Part shown: positions 1 through 11,266 of the stretch, one piece after another
How positions within the stretch are numbered: the stretch's first letter is position 1
Layout of the letters: every line of letters begins with the position of its first letter
Origin: Plantactinospora sp. KBS50
GTDB taxonomy: Bacteria > Actinomycetota > Actinomycetes > Mycobacteriales > Micromonosporaceae
Direction of reading: 5' to 3'
NCBI RefSeq assembly: GCF_002285795.1
Contig: NZ_CP022961.1
Coordinates: forward strand, 1-64,000
DNA length: 64,000 nucleotides
The notes under the pieces: generated by a model
The model's input: only the letters and a program-made list of their open reading frames with translations
What the model was told of the DNA's origin: nothing
Database searches by the model: none
Position numbers and translations under genes: made by a program

Positions 1-1005
1 ATGTTCGAGACGTTCGTCATCGGCTCCTCCAACCGGTTCGCCCACGCGGCGGCCGTCGCGGTGGCGGAGTCGCCGGCCAAGGCGTACAACCCGCTGTTCA
101 TCTACGGCAGTTCCGGGCTGGGCAAGACACACCTGCTGCACGCCATCGGGCACTACGCCACCACCCTCGGGAACGCCCGCTCGGTGCGGTACGTCTCGAC
201 CGAGGAGTTCACGAACGACTTCATCAACTCGCTGCGGGACGACAAGACCAGCGCCTTCCAGCGCCGGTACCGGGATGTGGACATCCTCCTGATCGACGAC
301 ATCCAGTTCCTGGAGAACCGGGAGCGGACCCAGGAGGAGTTCTTCCACACCTTCAACACGCTGCACAACGCCAACAAGCAGATCGTGATCACCTCGGACC
401 GGTCGCCGAAGCAGCTCGCCACCCTTGAGGACCGGCTGCGGACCCGGTTCGAGTGGGGTCTGCTGGCCGACATCCAGCCGCCGGATCTGGAGACCCGGAT
501 CGCGATCCTGCAGAAGAAGGCGGCCCAGGAGCGTCTCTTCGCCCCGCCCGACGTGCTGGAGTTCATCGCGTCCCGGGTCTCGAACTCGATCCGCGAACTG
601 GAGGGCGCGCTCATCCGGGTGACCGCTTTCGCCAGTCTGACCCGCTCCAGCGTCGAGCTCTCGCTCGCCGAGGAGGTGCTGCGGGACTTCATCCCGGACG
701 GCGCCGGACCGGAGATCACCGCGGATCAGATCATGGTGTCCACCGCCGACTACTTCGGGGTGAGCCTGGAGGACCTGCGCGGCCATTCCCGGTCGCGGGT
801 CCTGGTGAACGCCCGGCAGGTCGCCATGTACCTGTGCCGGGAGCTGACCGATCTGTCCCTGCCGCGGATCGGCCAGGCGTTCGGCGGTCGCGACCACACC
901 ACCGTCATGCACGCCGACCGGAAGATCCGGCAGCAGATGGCCGAGCGGCGGTCGCTCTACAACCAGATCGCCGAGCTGACCAACCGCATCAAGCAGAACT
1001 CCTGA
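1..1005 (+). CDS. dnaA: Chromosomal replication initiator DnaA, 5'-truncated by window edge
   Basis: DnaA binds DnaA boxes at oriC and melts the origin. Only the AAA+ domain III and the DNA-binding domain IV are present; domains I and II lie upstream of the window, so the first ATG is not the real start. Seen: Walker [10 protein letters not shown] near residue 37, Walker [11 protein letters not shown] near residue 96, sensor segment around TSDRSPKQL, and the C-terminal DnaA-box-binding signature [16 protein letters not shown] near residue 295. The gene is followed directly by the DnaA-box cluster and dnaN, the usual arrangement. Family identity is certain; only the 5' boundary is unknown. Confidence 0.98.
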   Translation: MFETFVIGSSNRFAHAAAVAVAESPAKAYNPLFIYGSSGLGKTHLLHAIGHYATTLGNARSVRYVSTEEFTNDFINSLRDDKTSAFQRRYRDVDILLIDDIQFLENRERTQEEFFHTFNTLHNANKQIVITSDRSPKQLATLEDRLRTRFEWGLLADIQPPDLETRIAILQKKAAQERLFAPPDVLEFIASRVSNSIRELEGALIRVTAFASLTRSSVELSLAEEVLRDFIPDGAGPEITADQIMVSTADYFGVSLEDLRGHSRSRVLVNARQVAMYLCRELTDLSLPRIGQAFGGRDHTTVMHADRKIRQQMAERRSLYNQIAELTNRIKQNS

Positions 1006-1777
1006 CCTACCTCCGGGCGCGCCGCGTCCGGTCCCACCGATCGATTCCGCGGTCGGCCGGGCTCCGGACGCGGCGATTTTTGTCGTACGCGAGGCGGAAG
1101 GTGGGTATCGGTCGTGCACAGCCACCGTCCCGTTGTCCACAGTTGTCCACAGCCATCCACAGGCCGTTGTCCACCGGTGTGGATAACTCACCGTGATCAT
1201 CCGGTCGCTATCCACAGGCTGTGGATAAAGGTTGGGGACAACGCTGTGGACGGTGCAACATCGCCGTCCCGTCATCCACCGATTCGCCGGCGGTGTGGAC
1301 AGCCTGTTGAAGGTTCTGTGGATGGAGCGGGTCGACCCGGCGGCCCGTTGTCCACAGCACTGGGGAGAAACCCGGTGGATAACCCGTGGATAACCGGTGG
1401 ACAGCGGTGGATAACGTCGGGCTTCGGCGGGCCTGTGGATGACGAAGGCCCTTTTTCCCCCGTCCATCCACAGCCAATCCACCGGTTCGCACCGCGCTGA
1501 CCTGCGGATACACGAGTTCTCCACAGTTTGCACAGCACCGATGATGACGACGAGTTATCTCTCTAAGAGAACAAAAACCAATCATCGGCGTTGGGCAAGG
1601 GTGTGGATTGGCCAGCCGGAGCCAGGATGGGACACAATCTGGCCGGCGGGCCGCCGGTCGGGCGCCCGGCCGACCCACCGCGGCCTAACGTGCGATCCGG
1701 ACCCGCACGGTCGGCCGGCCCGGCGGAAGGCCGCCGGCATGAGACAGTGGTCGCTGACGTCGATGCGGAGGCAGGGC
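1006..1777. other. oriC: Chromosomal replication origin oriC (dnaA-dnaN intergenic)
   Basis: This 770-base gap has no convincing gene and is packed with DnaA boxes on both strands. Perfect TTGTCCACA copies lie at 1133-1141, 1143-1151 and 1348-1356. Inverted TTATCCACA copies lie at 1178-1186 and 1220-1228. Many one-mismatch copies occur, for example 1167-1175, 1208-1216 and 1294-1302, and a run of GTGGATAA-type boxes at about 1374-1440. The stretch around 1550-1590 is unusually AT-rich for this genome and is a candidate unwinding element. The arrangement matches known actinobacterial origins, which carry about 15-20 boxes of TTGTCCACA consensus. Confidence 0.95.
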
Positions 1778-2911
1778 ATGAAGTTCCGAGTGGAGCGCGA
1801 CGCGCTCGCCGATGCGGTGGCATGGACGGCCAAGAGCCTGCCCAGCCGCCCGTCGGTGCCGGTGCTGGCCGGCGTGCTGCTCCGGGTGTCCGAGGGCACC
1901 CTCCAGGTCTCCGGCTTCGACTACGAGGTCTCCAGCCAGGTGACGGTGGACGTGCACGGCGACGCCGACGGCGCGGCCCTGGTCTCCGGTCGGCTGCTCG
2001 CCGAGATCACCAAGGCGCTCCCGGCCAAGCCGGTGGACATCGCGGCCGTCGGCGCCCACCTGGAGCTGGTCTGCGGCAGTGCCCGATTCACCCTGCCCAC
2101 CATGCCGGTGGAGGACTACCCGACCCTGCCCGAGATGCCGGAGAGCGCCGGCACCATCGACGCGGCGGCGTTCGCCACGGCCGTCGCCCAGGTCGCCATC
2201 GCCGCGGGCCGGGACGAGACGCTGCCGATGATGACCGGGGTGCGGCTCGAACTGAACGGCGGCAACCTGGTCATGCTGGCCACCGACCGGTACCGGCTGG
2301 CCATGCGCGAGCTGCCCTGGCAGCCGGACGACGCCGAGATCAGCATGAACGCGCTGGTTCCCGCGCGGACCCTGAACGACACCGCGAAGACCCTCGGCCC
2401 GCTCGGCGGGGAGGTGACGCTGGCCCTGGCGCACGGCGGCGCGGGCGAGGGCATGATCGGGTTCGCCGGCGGCACCCGGCGGACCACCAGCCGGCTGCTC
2501 GACGGCGCCAACTACCCGCCGGTCCGTTCGCTCTTCCCGGCCACCTCGAACGCCCAGGCGCAGGTCGCGGTCGCCGCGCTGGTCGAGGTGGTGAAGCGGG
2601 TGGCGCTGGTCGCCGAGCGGACCACCCCGGTCCTGCTCAGCTTCAGCTCGGACGGGCTCGTGGTCGAGGCCGGCGGCACCGAGGAGGCCCGGGCCAGCGA
2701 GGCGATGGACGCCACCTTCACGGGTGAGCCCATGACGATCGGGTTCAACCCGCAGTACCTCATCGACGGGTTGCAGAACCTCGGCTCCGCCACGGCGGTG
2801 CTGTCATTCGTGGACGCGTTCAAGCCGGCGGTGATTTCTCCCGCGAGCGAGGATGGTGAGGTGGTGCCGGGGTACCGGTACCTCATCATGCCGATCCGGG
2901 TCACCCGCTGA
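1778..2911 (+). CDS. dnaN: DNA polymerase III beta sliding clamp
   Basis: The clamp encircles DNA and tethers polymerase III. The 377-residue product has the usual length. It starts MKFRVERDALADAVAW and ends YRYLIMPIRVTR, matching the family C-terminus that builds the partner-binding pocket. The reading frame stays open far upstream into oriC, but the ATG at 1778 is chosen because GGAGG lies at 1766-1770 with proper spacing and because the protein begins there in homologues. It is followed 33 bases later by gnd on the same strand, so co-transcription is likely. Confidence 0.97.
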   Translation: MKFRVERDALADAVAWTAKSLPSRPSVPVLAGVLLRVSEGTLQVSGFDYEVSSQVTVDVHGDADGAALVSGRLLAEITKALPAKPVDIAAVGAHLELVCGSARFTLPTMPVEDYPTLPEMPESAGTIDAAAFATAVAQVAIAAGRDETLPMMTGVRLELNGGNLVMLATDRYRLAMRELPWQPDDAEISMNALVPARTLNDTAKTLGPLGGEVTLALAHGGAGEGMIGFAGGTRRTTSRLLDGANYPPVRSLFPATSNAQAQVAVAALVEVVKRVALVAERTTPVLLSFSSDGLVVEAGGTEEARASEAMDATFTGEPMTIGFNPQYLIDGLQNLGSATAVLSFVDAFKPAVISPASEDGEVVPGYRYLIMPIRVTR

Positions 2912-2944
2912 GGGCGTACCCGACAGCTCTGGGAGGAACACGAC

Positions 2945-3823
<879 letters not shown>

Positions 3824-3859
3824 CGTCCCGGCCGGCACCACGAGCAGGAGGGGTCCGCT

Positions 3860-4987
3860 GTGCACGTCCGACGGCTGGAACTGGTCGACTTCCGGTCGTA
3901 CGAGCGGGTGAGCGTCGATCTGGAACCGGGCGGGAACGTCCTTGTCGGGCCGAACGGGATGGGCAAGACCAACCTGATCGAGGCGCTCGGCTACGTCGCC
4001 ACCCTCTCCAGCCACCGTGTCGCCACCGACGCCCCGCTGGTGCGCGCGGGCGCCGGGGCGGGTGTGGTGCGCTGCGCCATCCAGCACGAGGGCCGGGAAC
4101 TGCTGGTCGAGCTGGAGATCGTGCCGGGCAGGGCCAACCGCGCCCGGCTCGGTCGCTCGCCGGTACGCCGGGCGCGCGACGTCCTGGGCGCGCTGCGGCT
4201 GGTGCTGTTCGCCCCGGAGGATCTCGAACTCGTCCGGGGCGATCCGGGGGAGCGCCGCCGCTACCTGGACGAACTGCTGGTCAGCCGCGCCCCGCGGTTC
4301 GCCGGCGTGCGGGCCGACTACGACCGGGTGATCAAACAGCGCAACGCGCTGCTGCGCTCGGCGTACCTGGCCCGCAAGACCGGCGGCGGCCGTGCCGACC
4401 TGAGCACGCTGGACGTCTGGGACGTGCACCTGGCCCGGCACGGCGCGGAGCTGCTGACCGGGCGGCTCGAACTCGTGGCCGCGCTCGCCCCGCACCTGGC
4501 CAAGTCGTACGACGCGGTGGCCGCCGGCCGGCACGGCGCGTCGATCGGCTACCGCCCCAGCGTGGAACTGCCCGAGGTGCCGGACCGGGCGGCCGTGCAG
4601 GAGGCGCTCGCCGCGGCCCTGGTCGCCACCCGGCCGGCGGAGATCGAGCGGGGGGTCACGCTGGTCGGGCCGCACCGCGACGACCTGCACCTCGCGCTCG
4701 GGCCGCTGCCGGCGCGGGGGTACGCCAGCCACGGGGAATCCTGGTCGTACGCGCTGGCCCTGCGGCTGGCCGCGTACGAACTGCTGCGGGCCGACGGCAT
4801 CGAACCGGTGCTGGCCCTGGACGACGTGTTCGCGGAGCTGGACACCGGCCGGCGGGACCGGCTGGCCGGTCTGGTCGGCGGTGCCGCGCAACTGCTGGTC
4901 ACCTGCGCGGTCGCCGACGACGTGCCGGCGGCGCTGCGCGGTGCCCGGTTCGAGGTGACGGAGGGGGCGGTGCGTCGTGCCGGATGA
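3860..4987 (+). CDS. recF: DNA replication and repair protein RecF
   Basis: SMC-like ATPase that loads RecA at gaps with RecO/RecR. The 375-residue protein begins [17 protein letters not shown], typical for the family. Seen: Walker [15 protein letters not shown] near residue 32, the ABC-type signature region [14 protein letters not shown] near residue 293 and Walker [11 protein letters not shown] near residue 318. The GTG at 3860 is preceded by AGGAGGGG. The 3' end overlaps the next gene by 11 bases, which indicates translational coupling. Confidence 0.96.
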   Translation: MHVRRLELVDFRSYERVSVDLEPGGNVLVGPNGMGKTNLIEALGYVATLSSHRVATDAPLVRAGAGAGVVRCAIQHEGRELLVELEIVPGRANRARLGRSPVRRARDVLGALRLVLFAPEDLELVRGDPGERRRYLDELLVSRAPRFAGVRADYDRVIKQRNALLRSAYLARKTGGGRADLSTLDVWDVHLARHGAELLTGRLELVAALAPHLAKSYDAVAAGRHGASIGYRPSVELPEVPDRAAVQEALAAALVATRPAEIERGVTLVGPHRDDLHLALGPLPARGYASHGESWSYALALRLAAYELLRADGIEPVLALDDVFAELDTGRRDRLAGLVGGAAQLLVTCAVADDVPAALRGARFEVTEGAVRRAG

Positions 4988-5561
4988 ACCCGAGCCGCCG
5001 GCGGCCGGTCCCGAACTGGCCCGGGCGGTGTTGGAGGCGGCGCTGGCCCGGCGGCAGGCCAACCGGCCGCGCCGCCGCGGTGGTGGCGCGGCCGCGGACG
5101 CCGCGGCGCAGGACGGCGACGGCGACGGCGCGCCCGGCCCGGGCGGTCGGAGCGGGACCGGCCGGCGGGGACGGCCGCGTGGCTACTCGGGGCCGGGGCC
5201 GGACCCGCGGGATCCGCAGCCGCTCGGCGCGGTCCTGGCCCGACTGGTGAAGACCCGGGGCTGGCAGCGTCCCACGGCCGAGGCGACCGTCTTCGGCTCC
5301 TGGGCCAAGGTGGTCGGCCCGGACGTCGCCGAGCACAGCCGCCCGATCAAGCTGGCCGACGGCGAGCTGACCGTCGAGGCGGAGTCCACCGCCTGGGCCA
5401 CCCAGCTGAGGCTGCTCAGCGGTTCGCTGCTGCGCCAGATCGCCAGCGTGGTCGGGCACGACGTGGTGCGCCGGCTGAACATCCACGGGCCGGCGGCGCC
5501 GTCCTGGTCCCGCGGGCCGCGCCGGGTCCGCGGCCGCGGACCGCGGGACACCTACGGCTGA
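4977..5561 (+). CDS. DUF721 / DciA-like protein
   Basis: DUF721 proteins include DciA, the ancestral loader of the replicative helicase DnaB. The 194-residue product has a disordered, Arg/Gly/Ala-rich N-terminal third and a conserved core (about residues 75-170) with [32 protein letters not shown] and the Trp/Leu-rich segment [15 protein letters not shown] basic [12 protein letters not shown] tail may contact nucleic acid. The GTG at 4977 lies inside recF, so translation is probably coupled. Function as a helicase loader is inferred from family knowledge and the neighbouring replication genes. Confidence 0.9.
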   Translation: MPDEPEPPAAGPELARAVLEAALARRQANRPRRRGGGAAADAAAQDGDGDGAPGPGGRSGTGRRGRPRGYSGPGPDPRDPQPLGAVLARLVKTRGWQRPTAEATVFGSWAKVVGPDVAEHSRPIKLADGELTVEAESTAWATQLRLLSGSLLRQIASVVGHDVVRRLNIHGPAAPSWSRGPRRVRGRGPRDTYG

Positions 5562-5622
5562 CGGCCCGGGGCGGCTGACCGCCCGGACCGGCCCCGGCGT
5601 GCCCGCTGTTCCCGCCGCCTGC

Positions 5623-6177
5623 TCAGGAGTCCGCGTAGACGGCGAAGCCGCGGTCGGCGCAGCGGCGGTAGAAGCCGGCGAGCACGGCCAGTTCGGAGCG
5701 GGGGAAGCTCCACTGCGGCGCCGCGCCGGAGTCGTCGCGCAGCGCGTCGAGCCGCTGGTCCAGCCAGCGCAGCTGCTGGTCGGCGAGCCGGCCGCCGGCC
5801 AGGGCGCCGCGCAGCACCTCGGCCACCGTGTCGAAGGTGACGACGTCGCCGAAGTCCCGGTGGCCGTCCACGAACCGTTCCAGCCCGCCGGCGATCCAGG
5901 CACACCCGTCCGGGTCGATCACCGGGTCCTCGTCCTCGGCCGCCGCCTCGGTGGCGTAGAGCACACCGTCGAGGCCGAGCAGCAGATCCACCAGCTCGGT
6001 GTAGGCGGTGGCCCGTACCGCTCCGGTCTTGGCGATGTACCCGGCCAGCGCGGCGGTGGGCGCGGCGACGTCGGGCGCGTCGGCCAGCTCACCGAAGTCG
6101 ACGAACTCGGCCGGTGCCACCGGGTCGTAGAACCGCCCGGTGCGCGGCCACTGCACCGCGACGTTGTCCAGCCCCAT
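5623..6177 (-). CDS. Conserved hypothetical protein between the DUF721 gene and gyrB
   Basis: I do not recognise a characterised domain. The 184-residue product is acidic and predicted soluble, with no signal peptide or membrane segment. It begins MGLDNVAVQWPRTGRFYDP and has a helical middle (ELVDLLLGLDGVLYAT) and a Trp-containing C-terminus. An AAGGTGA sequence upstream supports the ATG at 6177. It runs against the surrounding replication genes and converges with the DUF721 gene, so it is probably an independent unit. Codon usage (high GC at third positions) supports a real gene. Confidence 0.75.
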   Translation of the reverse strand: MGLDNVAVQWPRTGRFYDPVAPAEFVDFGELADAPDVAAPTAALAGYIAKTGAVRATAYTELVDLLLGLDGVLYATEAAAEDEDPVIDPDGCAWIAGGLERFVDGHRDFGDVVTFDTVAEVLRGALAGGRLADQQLRWLDQRLDALRDDSGAAPQWSFPRSELAVLAGFYRRCADRGFAVYADS

Positions 6178-6680
6178 TGGGCGTCACCTTCTCCAGCGCG
6201 TACGGATCGGTCGCTCCCGACCCCAGGTCCATGGGCGGCGACGCAAAGTTACGGCACGGCCCGGGGTCAACGCGACCCCGGCGTCGCCGCTCGCGGCGGC
6301 GGCGCAGCGGGACCGGACCGGCCGGACGAGCGGGCCTCGATCCCGCCGTGTGCGTGTGGGGGAGTAGTGGCCCGGAGGGTTCGGCCGGCTACGGCGATCT
6401 GAGGGCCTCTCCAGGGGTGCCGAGTGGGCACTCTGTCGGTTCAGCACAGTAAGATTGGGGACGAGACGAGGAGTCGGCGCTCACCGGTGGAGCGGACCCG
6501 CGGGGCCGTACCACCCAGCCGTGCCGAAACCGATCCGATCGCGACCGCGGGCGACCGCTGGCGATCGGCGCAGCACGGCTCGTACCAGGACATTCTGCCG
6601 TACGACCGCCTGCGCCGGCACCGAGGCCGACCGCCGAACCCGCGTACGGCGCCCCCGCCAGGGGCGGCCGGCGCGAGAAA
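6178..6680. promoter_or_regulatory. Intergenic leader region upstream of gyrB
   Basis: A 500-base stretch between divergent genes without a convincing coding frame. It must hold the gyrB promoter. A TAAGAT at 6450-6455 resembles a -10 element, but I see no good -35 at the matching distance. From about 6480 on it is GC-rich with short inverted repeats. No RNA gene or transposon remnant was recognised. Confidence 0.4.
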
Positions 6681-8633
6681 GTGGCCAGCGTGGCAGCGCA
6701 GAAGAAGCAGGAGTACGGCGCCGAGTCGATCACCGTGCTGGAGGGCCTTGAGGCGGTTCGAAAGCGACCCGGTATGTACATCGGGTCCACCGGTGAGCGT
6801 GGTCTGCACCATCTGGTCCAGGAAGTTGTCGACAACGCCGTCGACGAGGCGATGGCCGGCTACTGCGACACCATCGAGGTGGTCCTGCTCGCCGACGGCG
6901 GCGTCCGGGTCACCGACAACGGCCGGGGCTTCCCGGTCGACCTGCACCCCAAGCTCAAGAAGCCCGGTGTCGAGGTGGCGCTGACCGTGCTGCACGCCGG
7001 CGGCAAGTTCGACGGCAAGTCGTACGCGGTCTCCGGTGGCCTGCACGGCGTCGGCGTCTCCGTGGTGAACGCCCTCTCCACGCGGATGGCCGTGGAGATC
7101 CAGAAGAACGGCTTCTTCTGGCGCCAGCGGTACACCAACTCCAAGCCCTCCGCGCTGGAGAAGGGCGAGCCGACGAACCGCACCGGCTCGGCGGTCTCGT
7201 TCTGGCCGGACCCGACGATCTTCGAGACGGTCGACTTCGACTTCCAGACCATCTACCGCCGGTTGCAGGAGATGGCCTTCCTGAACCGCGGCCTGACCAT
7301 CTCGCTGCGGGACGAGCGCGCCCAGGACGAGGACGGCAAGCCCCGCGAGGTCACCTTCTGCTACAAGGGCGGCATCGCCGACTTCGTCCGGCACCTCAAC
7401 GCCTCCAAGAACCCGATCCACAAGACGGTGGTCGAGTTCGGCGCCGAGGAGGACGGCATGGCGGTCGAGATCGCCATGCAGTGGAACGAGTCGTACGGCG
7501 AGTCGGTCTACACCTTCGCCAACACGATCAACACGCACGAGGGCGGCACCCACGAGGAGGGCTTCCGGTCCGCGCTGACCAGCGTGGTCAACCGGTACGG
7601 CGCCGATCGGAAGCTGCTCAAGAGCGACGAGAAGCTCTCCGGCGAGGACATCCGGGAAGGGCTCGCGGCGATCATCTCGGTGAAGCTGTCCGAGCCGCAG
7701 TTCGAGGGCCAGACCAAGACCAAGCTCGGCAACACCCCGGTGAAGAGTTTCGTGCAGCGGGTCTGCAACGAATGGCTGGTCGACTGGTTCGACCGCAACC
7801 CCAGCGAGGCCAAGACCATCATCCAGAAGGCGTCGCAGGCGGCGCGCGCCCGGATCGCCGCCCAGCAGGCCCGCAAGCTGGCCCGGCGCAAGTCGCTGCT
7901 GGAGTCGGGGTCGATGCCGGGCAAGCTGGCCGACTGCCAGTCGACCGACCCGCGCGAGTCCGAGGTGTTCATCGTCGAGGGCGACTCGGCGGGCGGCTCG
8001 GCGAAGCAGGGCCGCGACCCGCGTACCCAGGCGATCCTGCCGATCCGCGGCAAGATCCTCAACGTGGAGAAGGCCCGGATCGACCGGGTGCTGAAGAACA
8101 ACGAGGTGCAGGCGCTGATCACGGCCCTTGGCACCGGTATCCACGACGACTTCGACATCGAGAAGCTGCGATACCACAAGATCGTGCTGATGGCCGACGC
8201 GGACGTCGACGGCCAGCACATCCAGACCCTGCTGCTCACCCTGCTGTTCCGGTTCATGCGGCCGCTTGTCGAACTGGGCCACGTCTACCTGGCCGCGCCG
8301 CCGCTCTACAAGATCAAGTGGAACCGCAAGGGTGACGACGCCCAGTACGCCTACTCCGACCGGGAGCGGGACGGCCTGATCGCGCTGCGCCAGCAGGCGA
8401 AGCCGAACGCCAAGCCGGACGACATCCAGCGGTTCAAGGGCCTCGGTGAGATGAACTACCCGGAGCTGTGGGAGACCACGATGAACCCGGCCACCCGTAC
8501 GCTGCGGCAGGTCACCCTCGATGACGCCGCGGTGGCCGATGAGCTGTTCAGCGTGCTGATGGGTGAGGATGTCGAGGCGCGCCGGTCGTTCATCCAGCGC
8601 AACGCCAAGGACGTGCGGTTCCTGGACATCTGA
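6681..8633 (+). CDS. gyrB: DNA gyrase subunit B
   Basis: ATPase subunit of gyrase, which introduces negative supercoils with GyrA. The 650-residue protein shows the GHKL ATPase motifs ([13 protein letters not shown] near residue 50, [10 protein letters not shown] near residue 78, [13 protein letters not shown] near residue 120), the TOPRIM acidic residues in [14 protein letters not shown] near residue 435 with [13 protein letters not shown], and [15 protein letters not shown]. It lacks the long insert of proteobacterial GyrB, as expected for actinobacteria. The start could be the GTG at 6681 or the GTG at 6690; both precede the conserved [13 protein letters not shown] segment. Confidence 0.98.
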   Translation: MASVAAQKKQEYGAESITVLEGLEAVRKRPGMYIGSTGERGLHHLVQEVVDNAVDEAMAGYCDTIEVVLLADGGVRVTDNGRGFPVDLHPKLKKPGVEVALTVLHAGGKFDGKSYAVSGGLHGVGVSVVNALSTRMAVEIQKNGFFWRQRYTNSKPSALEKGEPTNRTGSAVSFWPDPTIFETVDFDFQTIYRRLQEMAFLNRGLTISLRDERAQDEDGKPREVTFCYKGGIADFVRHLNASKNPIHKTVVEFGAEEDGMAVEIAMQWNESYGESVYTFANTINTHEGGTHEEGFRSALTSVVNRYGADRKLLKSDEKLSGEDIREGLAAIISVKLSEPQFEGQTKTKLGNTPVKSFVQRVCNEWLVDWFDRNPSEAKTIIQKASQAARARIAAQQARKLARRKSLLESGSMPGKLADCQSTDPRESEVFIVEGDSAGGSAKQGRDPRTQAILPIRGKILNVEKARIDRVLKNNEVQALITALGTGIHDDFDIEKLRYHKIVLMADADVDGQHIQTLLLTLLFRFMRPLVELGHVYLAAPPLYKIKWNRKGDDAQYAYSDRERDGLIALRQQAKPNAKPDDIQRFKGLGEMNYPELWETTMNPATRTLRQVTLDDAAVADELFSVLMGEDVEARRSFIQRNAKDVRFLDI

Positions 8634-8643
8634 TCCGCCGGTC

Positions 8644-8671
8644 GCCGGCCGCGGGGCTTCCCGTGGCCGGC
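8644..8671 (+). terminator. Hairpin after gyrB
   Basis: A 12-base GC-rich stem with one G-T pair, left arm 8644-8655 and right arm 8660-8671, lies 11 bases after the gyrB stop. There is no U tract, which is common for actinobacterial terminators. It could attenuate read-through into gyrA. Confidence 0.5.
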
Positions 8672-8681
8672 GTCCACACGG

Positions 8682-8721
8682 TTATCCACAGCTTTTCCGG
8701 TTTCCACAGCCGTTATCCACA
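8682..8721 (+). promoter_or_regulatory. Two perfect DnaA boxes in the gyrB-gyrA gap
   Basis: TTATCCACA occurs at 8682-8690 and again at 8713-8721 in the same orientation, with a weaker TTTCCACA-type copy between them. The spacing is 31 bases, about three helical turns. The pair lies directly upstream of the gyrA start, so DnaA could bind there and influence gyrA expression or serve as a secondary titration site. Boxes are seen directly; the role is inferred. Confidence 0.7.
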
Positions 8722-8756
8722 GGTGAATGCGGCTTAGCTACTGATAAGGGTTGACT

Positions 8757-11263
8757 GTGACGGATACTCCCGATTCGGCCGACACCCCGAGGACCTGGCC
8801 GCCGTCGTCTCGCACGACCGCATCGAGCCGGTCGGCCTCGAGGTGGAGATGCAGCGCTCCTACCTCGACTACGCGATGAGCGTCATCGTGGGTCGGGCGC
8901 TGCCGGACGTCCGCGACGGGCTCAAGCCGGTCCACCGCAAGATTCTCTATGCGATGTTCGACTCCGGCTACCGGCCGGACCGCGGCTATGTGAAGTGCTC
9001 CCGGGTCGTCGGCGACGTGATGGGCCAGTTCCACCCGCACGGCGACTCGGCCATCTACGACGCGCTGGTCCGGATGGCCCAGCCCTGGTCGCTGCGGTAC
9101 CCGCTGGTGGACGGCAACGGCAACTTCGGTTCGCCGGGTAACGATCCCGCGGCGGCCATGCGCTACACCGAGTGCAAGCTGGACCCGCTGGCCATGGAGA
9201 TGCTGCGGGACATCGACGAGGACACCGTCGACCTGCAGGACAACTACGACGGTCGGGCGAAGGAGCCGACGATCCTGCCGTCGCGCATCCCGAACCTGCT
9301 GGTGAACGGCTCCGAAGGCATCGCGGTCGGGATGGCCACCAAGATCCCGCCGCACAACCTGCGGGAGATCGCCGGCGCCGTCCAGTGGTGCCTGGAGCAC
9401 CCGGAGGCGGACGAGGCGGAGACGCTGGACGCGCTGATCGGCATCGTGAAGGGTCCGGACTTCCCGACCCACGGCCTGATCGTCGGCACCGGGCCGATCC
9501 AGGACGCGTACCGGACCGGCCGCGGCTCGATCCGGATGCGCGCCGTGGTGGAGGTCGAGGAGGACCGCCGCGGTCGGGCGAGCCTGGTGGTGACCGAGCT
9601 GCCCTACCAGGTGAACCCGGACAACCTGGCCGAGCGGATCGCCGAGCTGATCAAGGAGGGCAAGCTCGCCGGCATCGCCGACATCAAGGACGAGTCGTCG
9701 GGGCGTACCGGCATGCGGCTGGTGCTGGTGCTCAAGCGGGACGCCGTGGCGAAGGTGGTGCTGAACAACCTCTACAAGCACACCCAGCTCCAGGAGACGT
9801 TCGGCGCGAACATGCTCGCGCTGGTCGACGGCGTACCCCGGACGCTGAACCTGGCGCAGTTCATCCGCTACTACGTCGAGCACCAGATCGACGTGATCCG
9901 GCGGCGGACCGCGTACCGGTTGCGCAAGGCCGAGGAACGGGCGCACATCCTGCGCGGTCTGGTGAAGGCGCTGGACGCGTTGGACGAGGTGATCGCGCTG
10001 ATCCGCCGCTCGCCGACGGTCGAGGAGGCCCGGCAGGGTCTGATCAACCTGCTGACCATCGACGAGGTGCAGGCCACGGCGATCCTGGACATGCAGCTTC
10101 GCCGGCTCGCCGCGCTGGAACGTCAGAAGATCGTCGACGAGCTGGCGAAGATCGAGCTGGAGATCGCCGACTACCGGGACATCCTCGCGAAGCCGGAGCG
10201 GCAGCGGAAGATCATCTCGGACGAGCTCGGCGAGATCGTGGCGAAGTGGGGCGACGAGCGGCGTACCCGGATCGTGCCGTTCGACGGCGAGGTCTCGATG
10301 GAGGACCTGATCGCCCGCGAGGACGTAGTGGTGACAATCACACGGACCGGCTACGCCAAGCGGACCAAGGTCGACCTCTACCGTTCGCAGCGCCGCGGCG
10401 GCAAGGGCGTCAGCGGCGCCACCCTGCGCCAGGACGACATCGTCAGCCACTTCTTCGTCTGCTCGACGCACGACTGGATGCTGTTCTTCACCAACAAGGG
10501 TCGGGTGTACCGGGCGAAGGCGTACGAACTGCCGGAGGCGAACCGGGTGGCCCGCGGGCAGCACGTGGCGAACCTGCTGGCCTTCCAACCGGACGAACAG
10601 ATCGCCCAGGTCATCAAGATCCCGGACTACCGGGTCGCGCCGTACCTGGTGCTGGCCACCAGCAAGGGTCTGGTCAAGAAGACCCGGCTGGAGGAGTTCG
10701 ACTCGAACCGCTCCGGTGGCATCATCGCGATCAACCTGCGGGACGGCGACGAGTTGGTCGGCGCCGCGCTCGCCGGCCCGGAGGACGACCTCCTGTTGGT
10801 ATCCAAGAACGCGCAGGCGATACGGTTCAATGCCACGGACGAGGCGTTGCGTCCGATGGGCCGGGCGACATCCGGTGTCATCGGGATGCGGTTCACGGAT
10901 GAGGACGTCCTGTTGGCCATGGAGGTGGTCCGCGAGGGCATGGACGTTCTCGTGGCAACGAACGGAGGGTACGCAAAACGTACCCCGATCGAGGAATACC
11001 CCGTCCAGGGCCGGGGAGGTAAAGGTGTGCTCACCGCGAAGATCACCGAACGACGCGGCGGGCTGGTCGGTGCCGTGGTGATCAGCCCGGACGACGAGCT
11101 GTTCGCGATCACCAGCAACGGTGGCGTCATCCGGACTCCCGTGAAGCCTGTACGCCGTACTCGCGATCGGAACACAATGGGGGTCAAGTTGATGGACCTT
11201 CCAGACGGCGTAACAATCGTGGCCATTGCTCGCAATGCCGACGAGCCTGACGAACAGGACTAG
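8757..11263 (+). CDS. gyrA: DNA gyrase subunit A, with a frameshift near the 5' end
   Basis: Breakage-reunion subunit of gyrase. The main frame carries [17 protein letters not shown], the quinolone-region segment [18 protein letters not shown] and the QRRGGKGV GyrA-box in the C-terminal beta-pinwheel. The family N-terminus is split: GTG at 8757 reads [11 protein letters not shown] in one frame, while [21 protein letters not shown] follows in another. One extra C in the run at 8785-8788 would join them. Without repair the first usable start is the GTG at 8843 (806 residues), losing about 28 residues that normally contact GyrB. I infer a sequence error, because the gene is essential and the rest is intact. 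Confidence 0.95.
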
Positions 11264-11266
11264 TTG

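Noticed and set aside
8785..8788. Programmed frameshift in gyrA
   Set aside because: No slippery heptamer or downstream structure specific to it, and the same +1 repair pattern occurs in unrelated genes, which points to sequencing indels.
8738..10588. Minus-strand frame of about 600 codons opposite gyrA
   Set aside because: Shadow of the conserved gyrA coding sequence; no ribosome site or domain.
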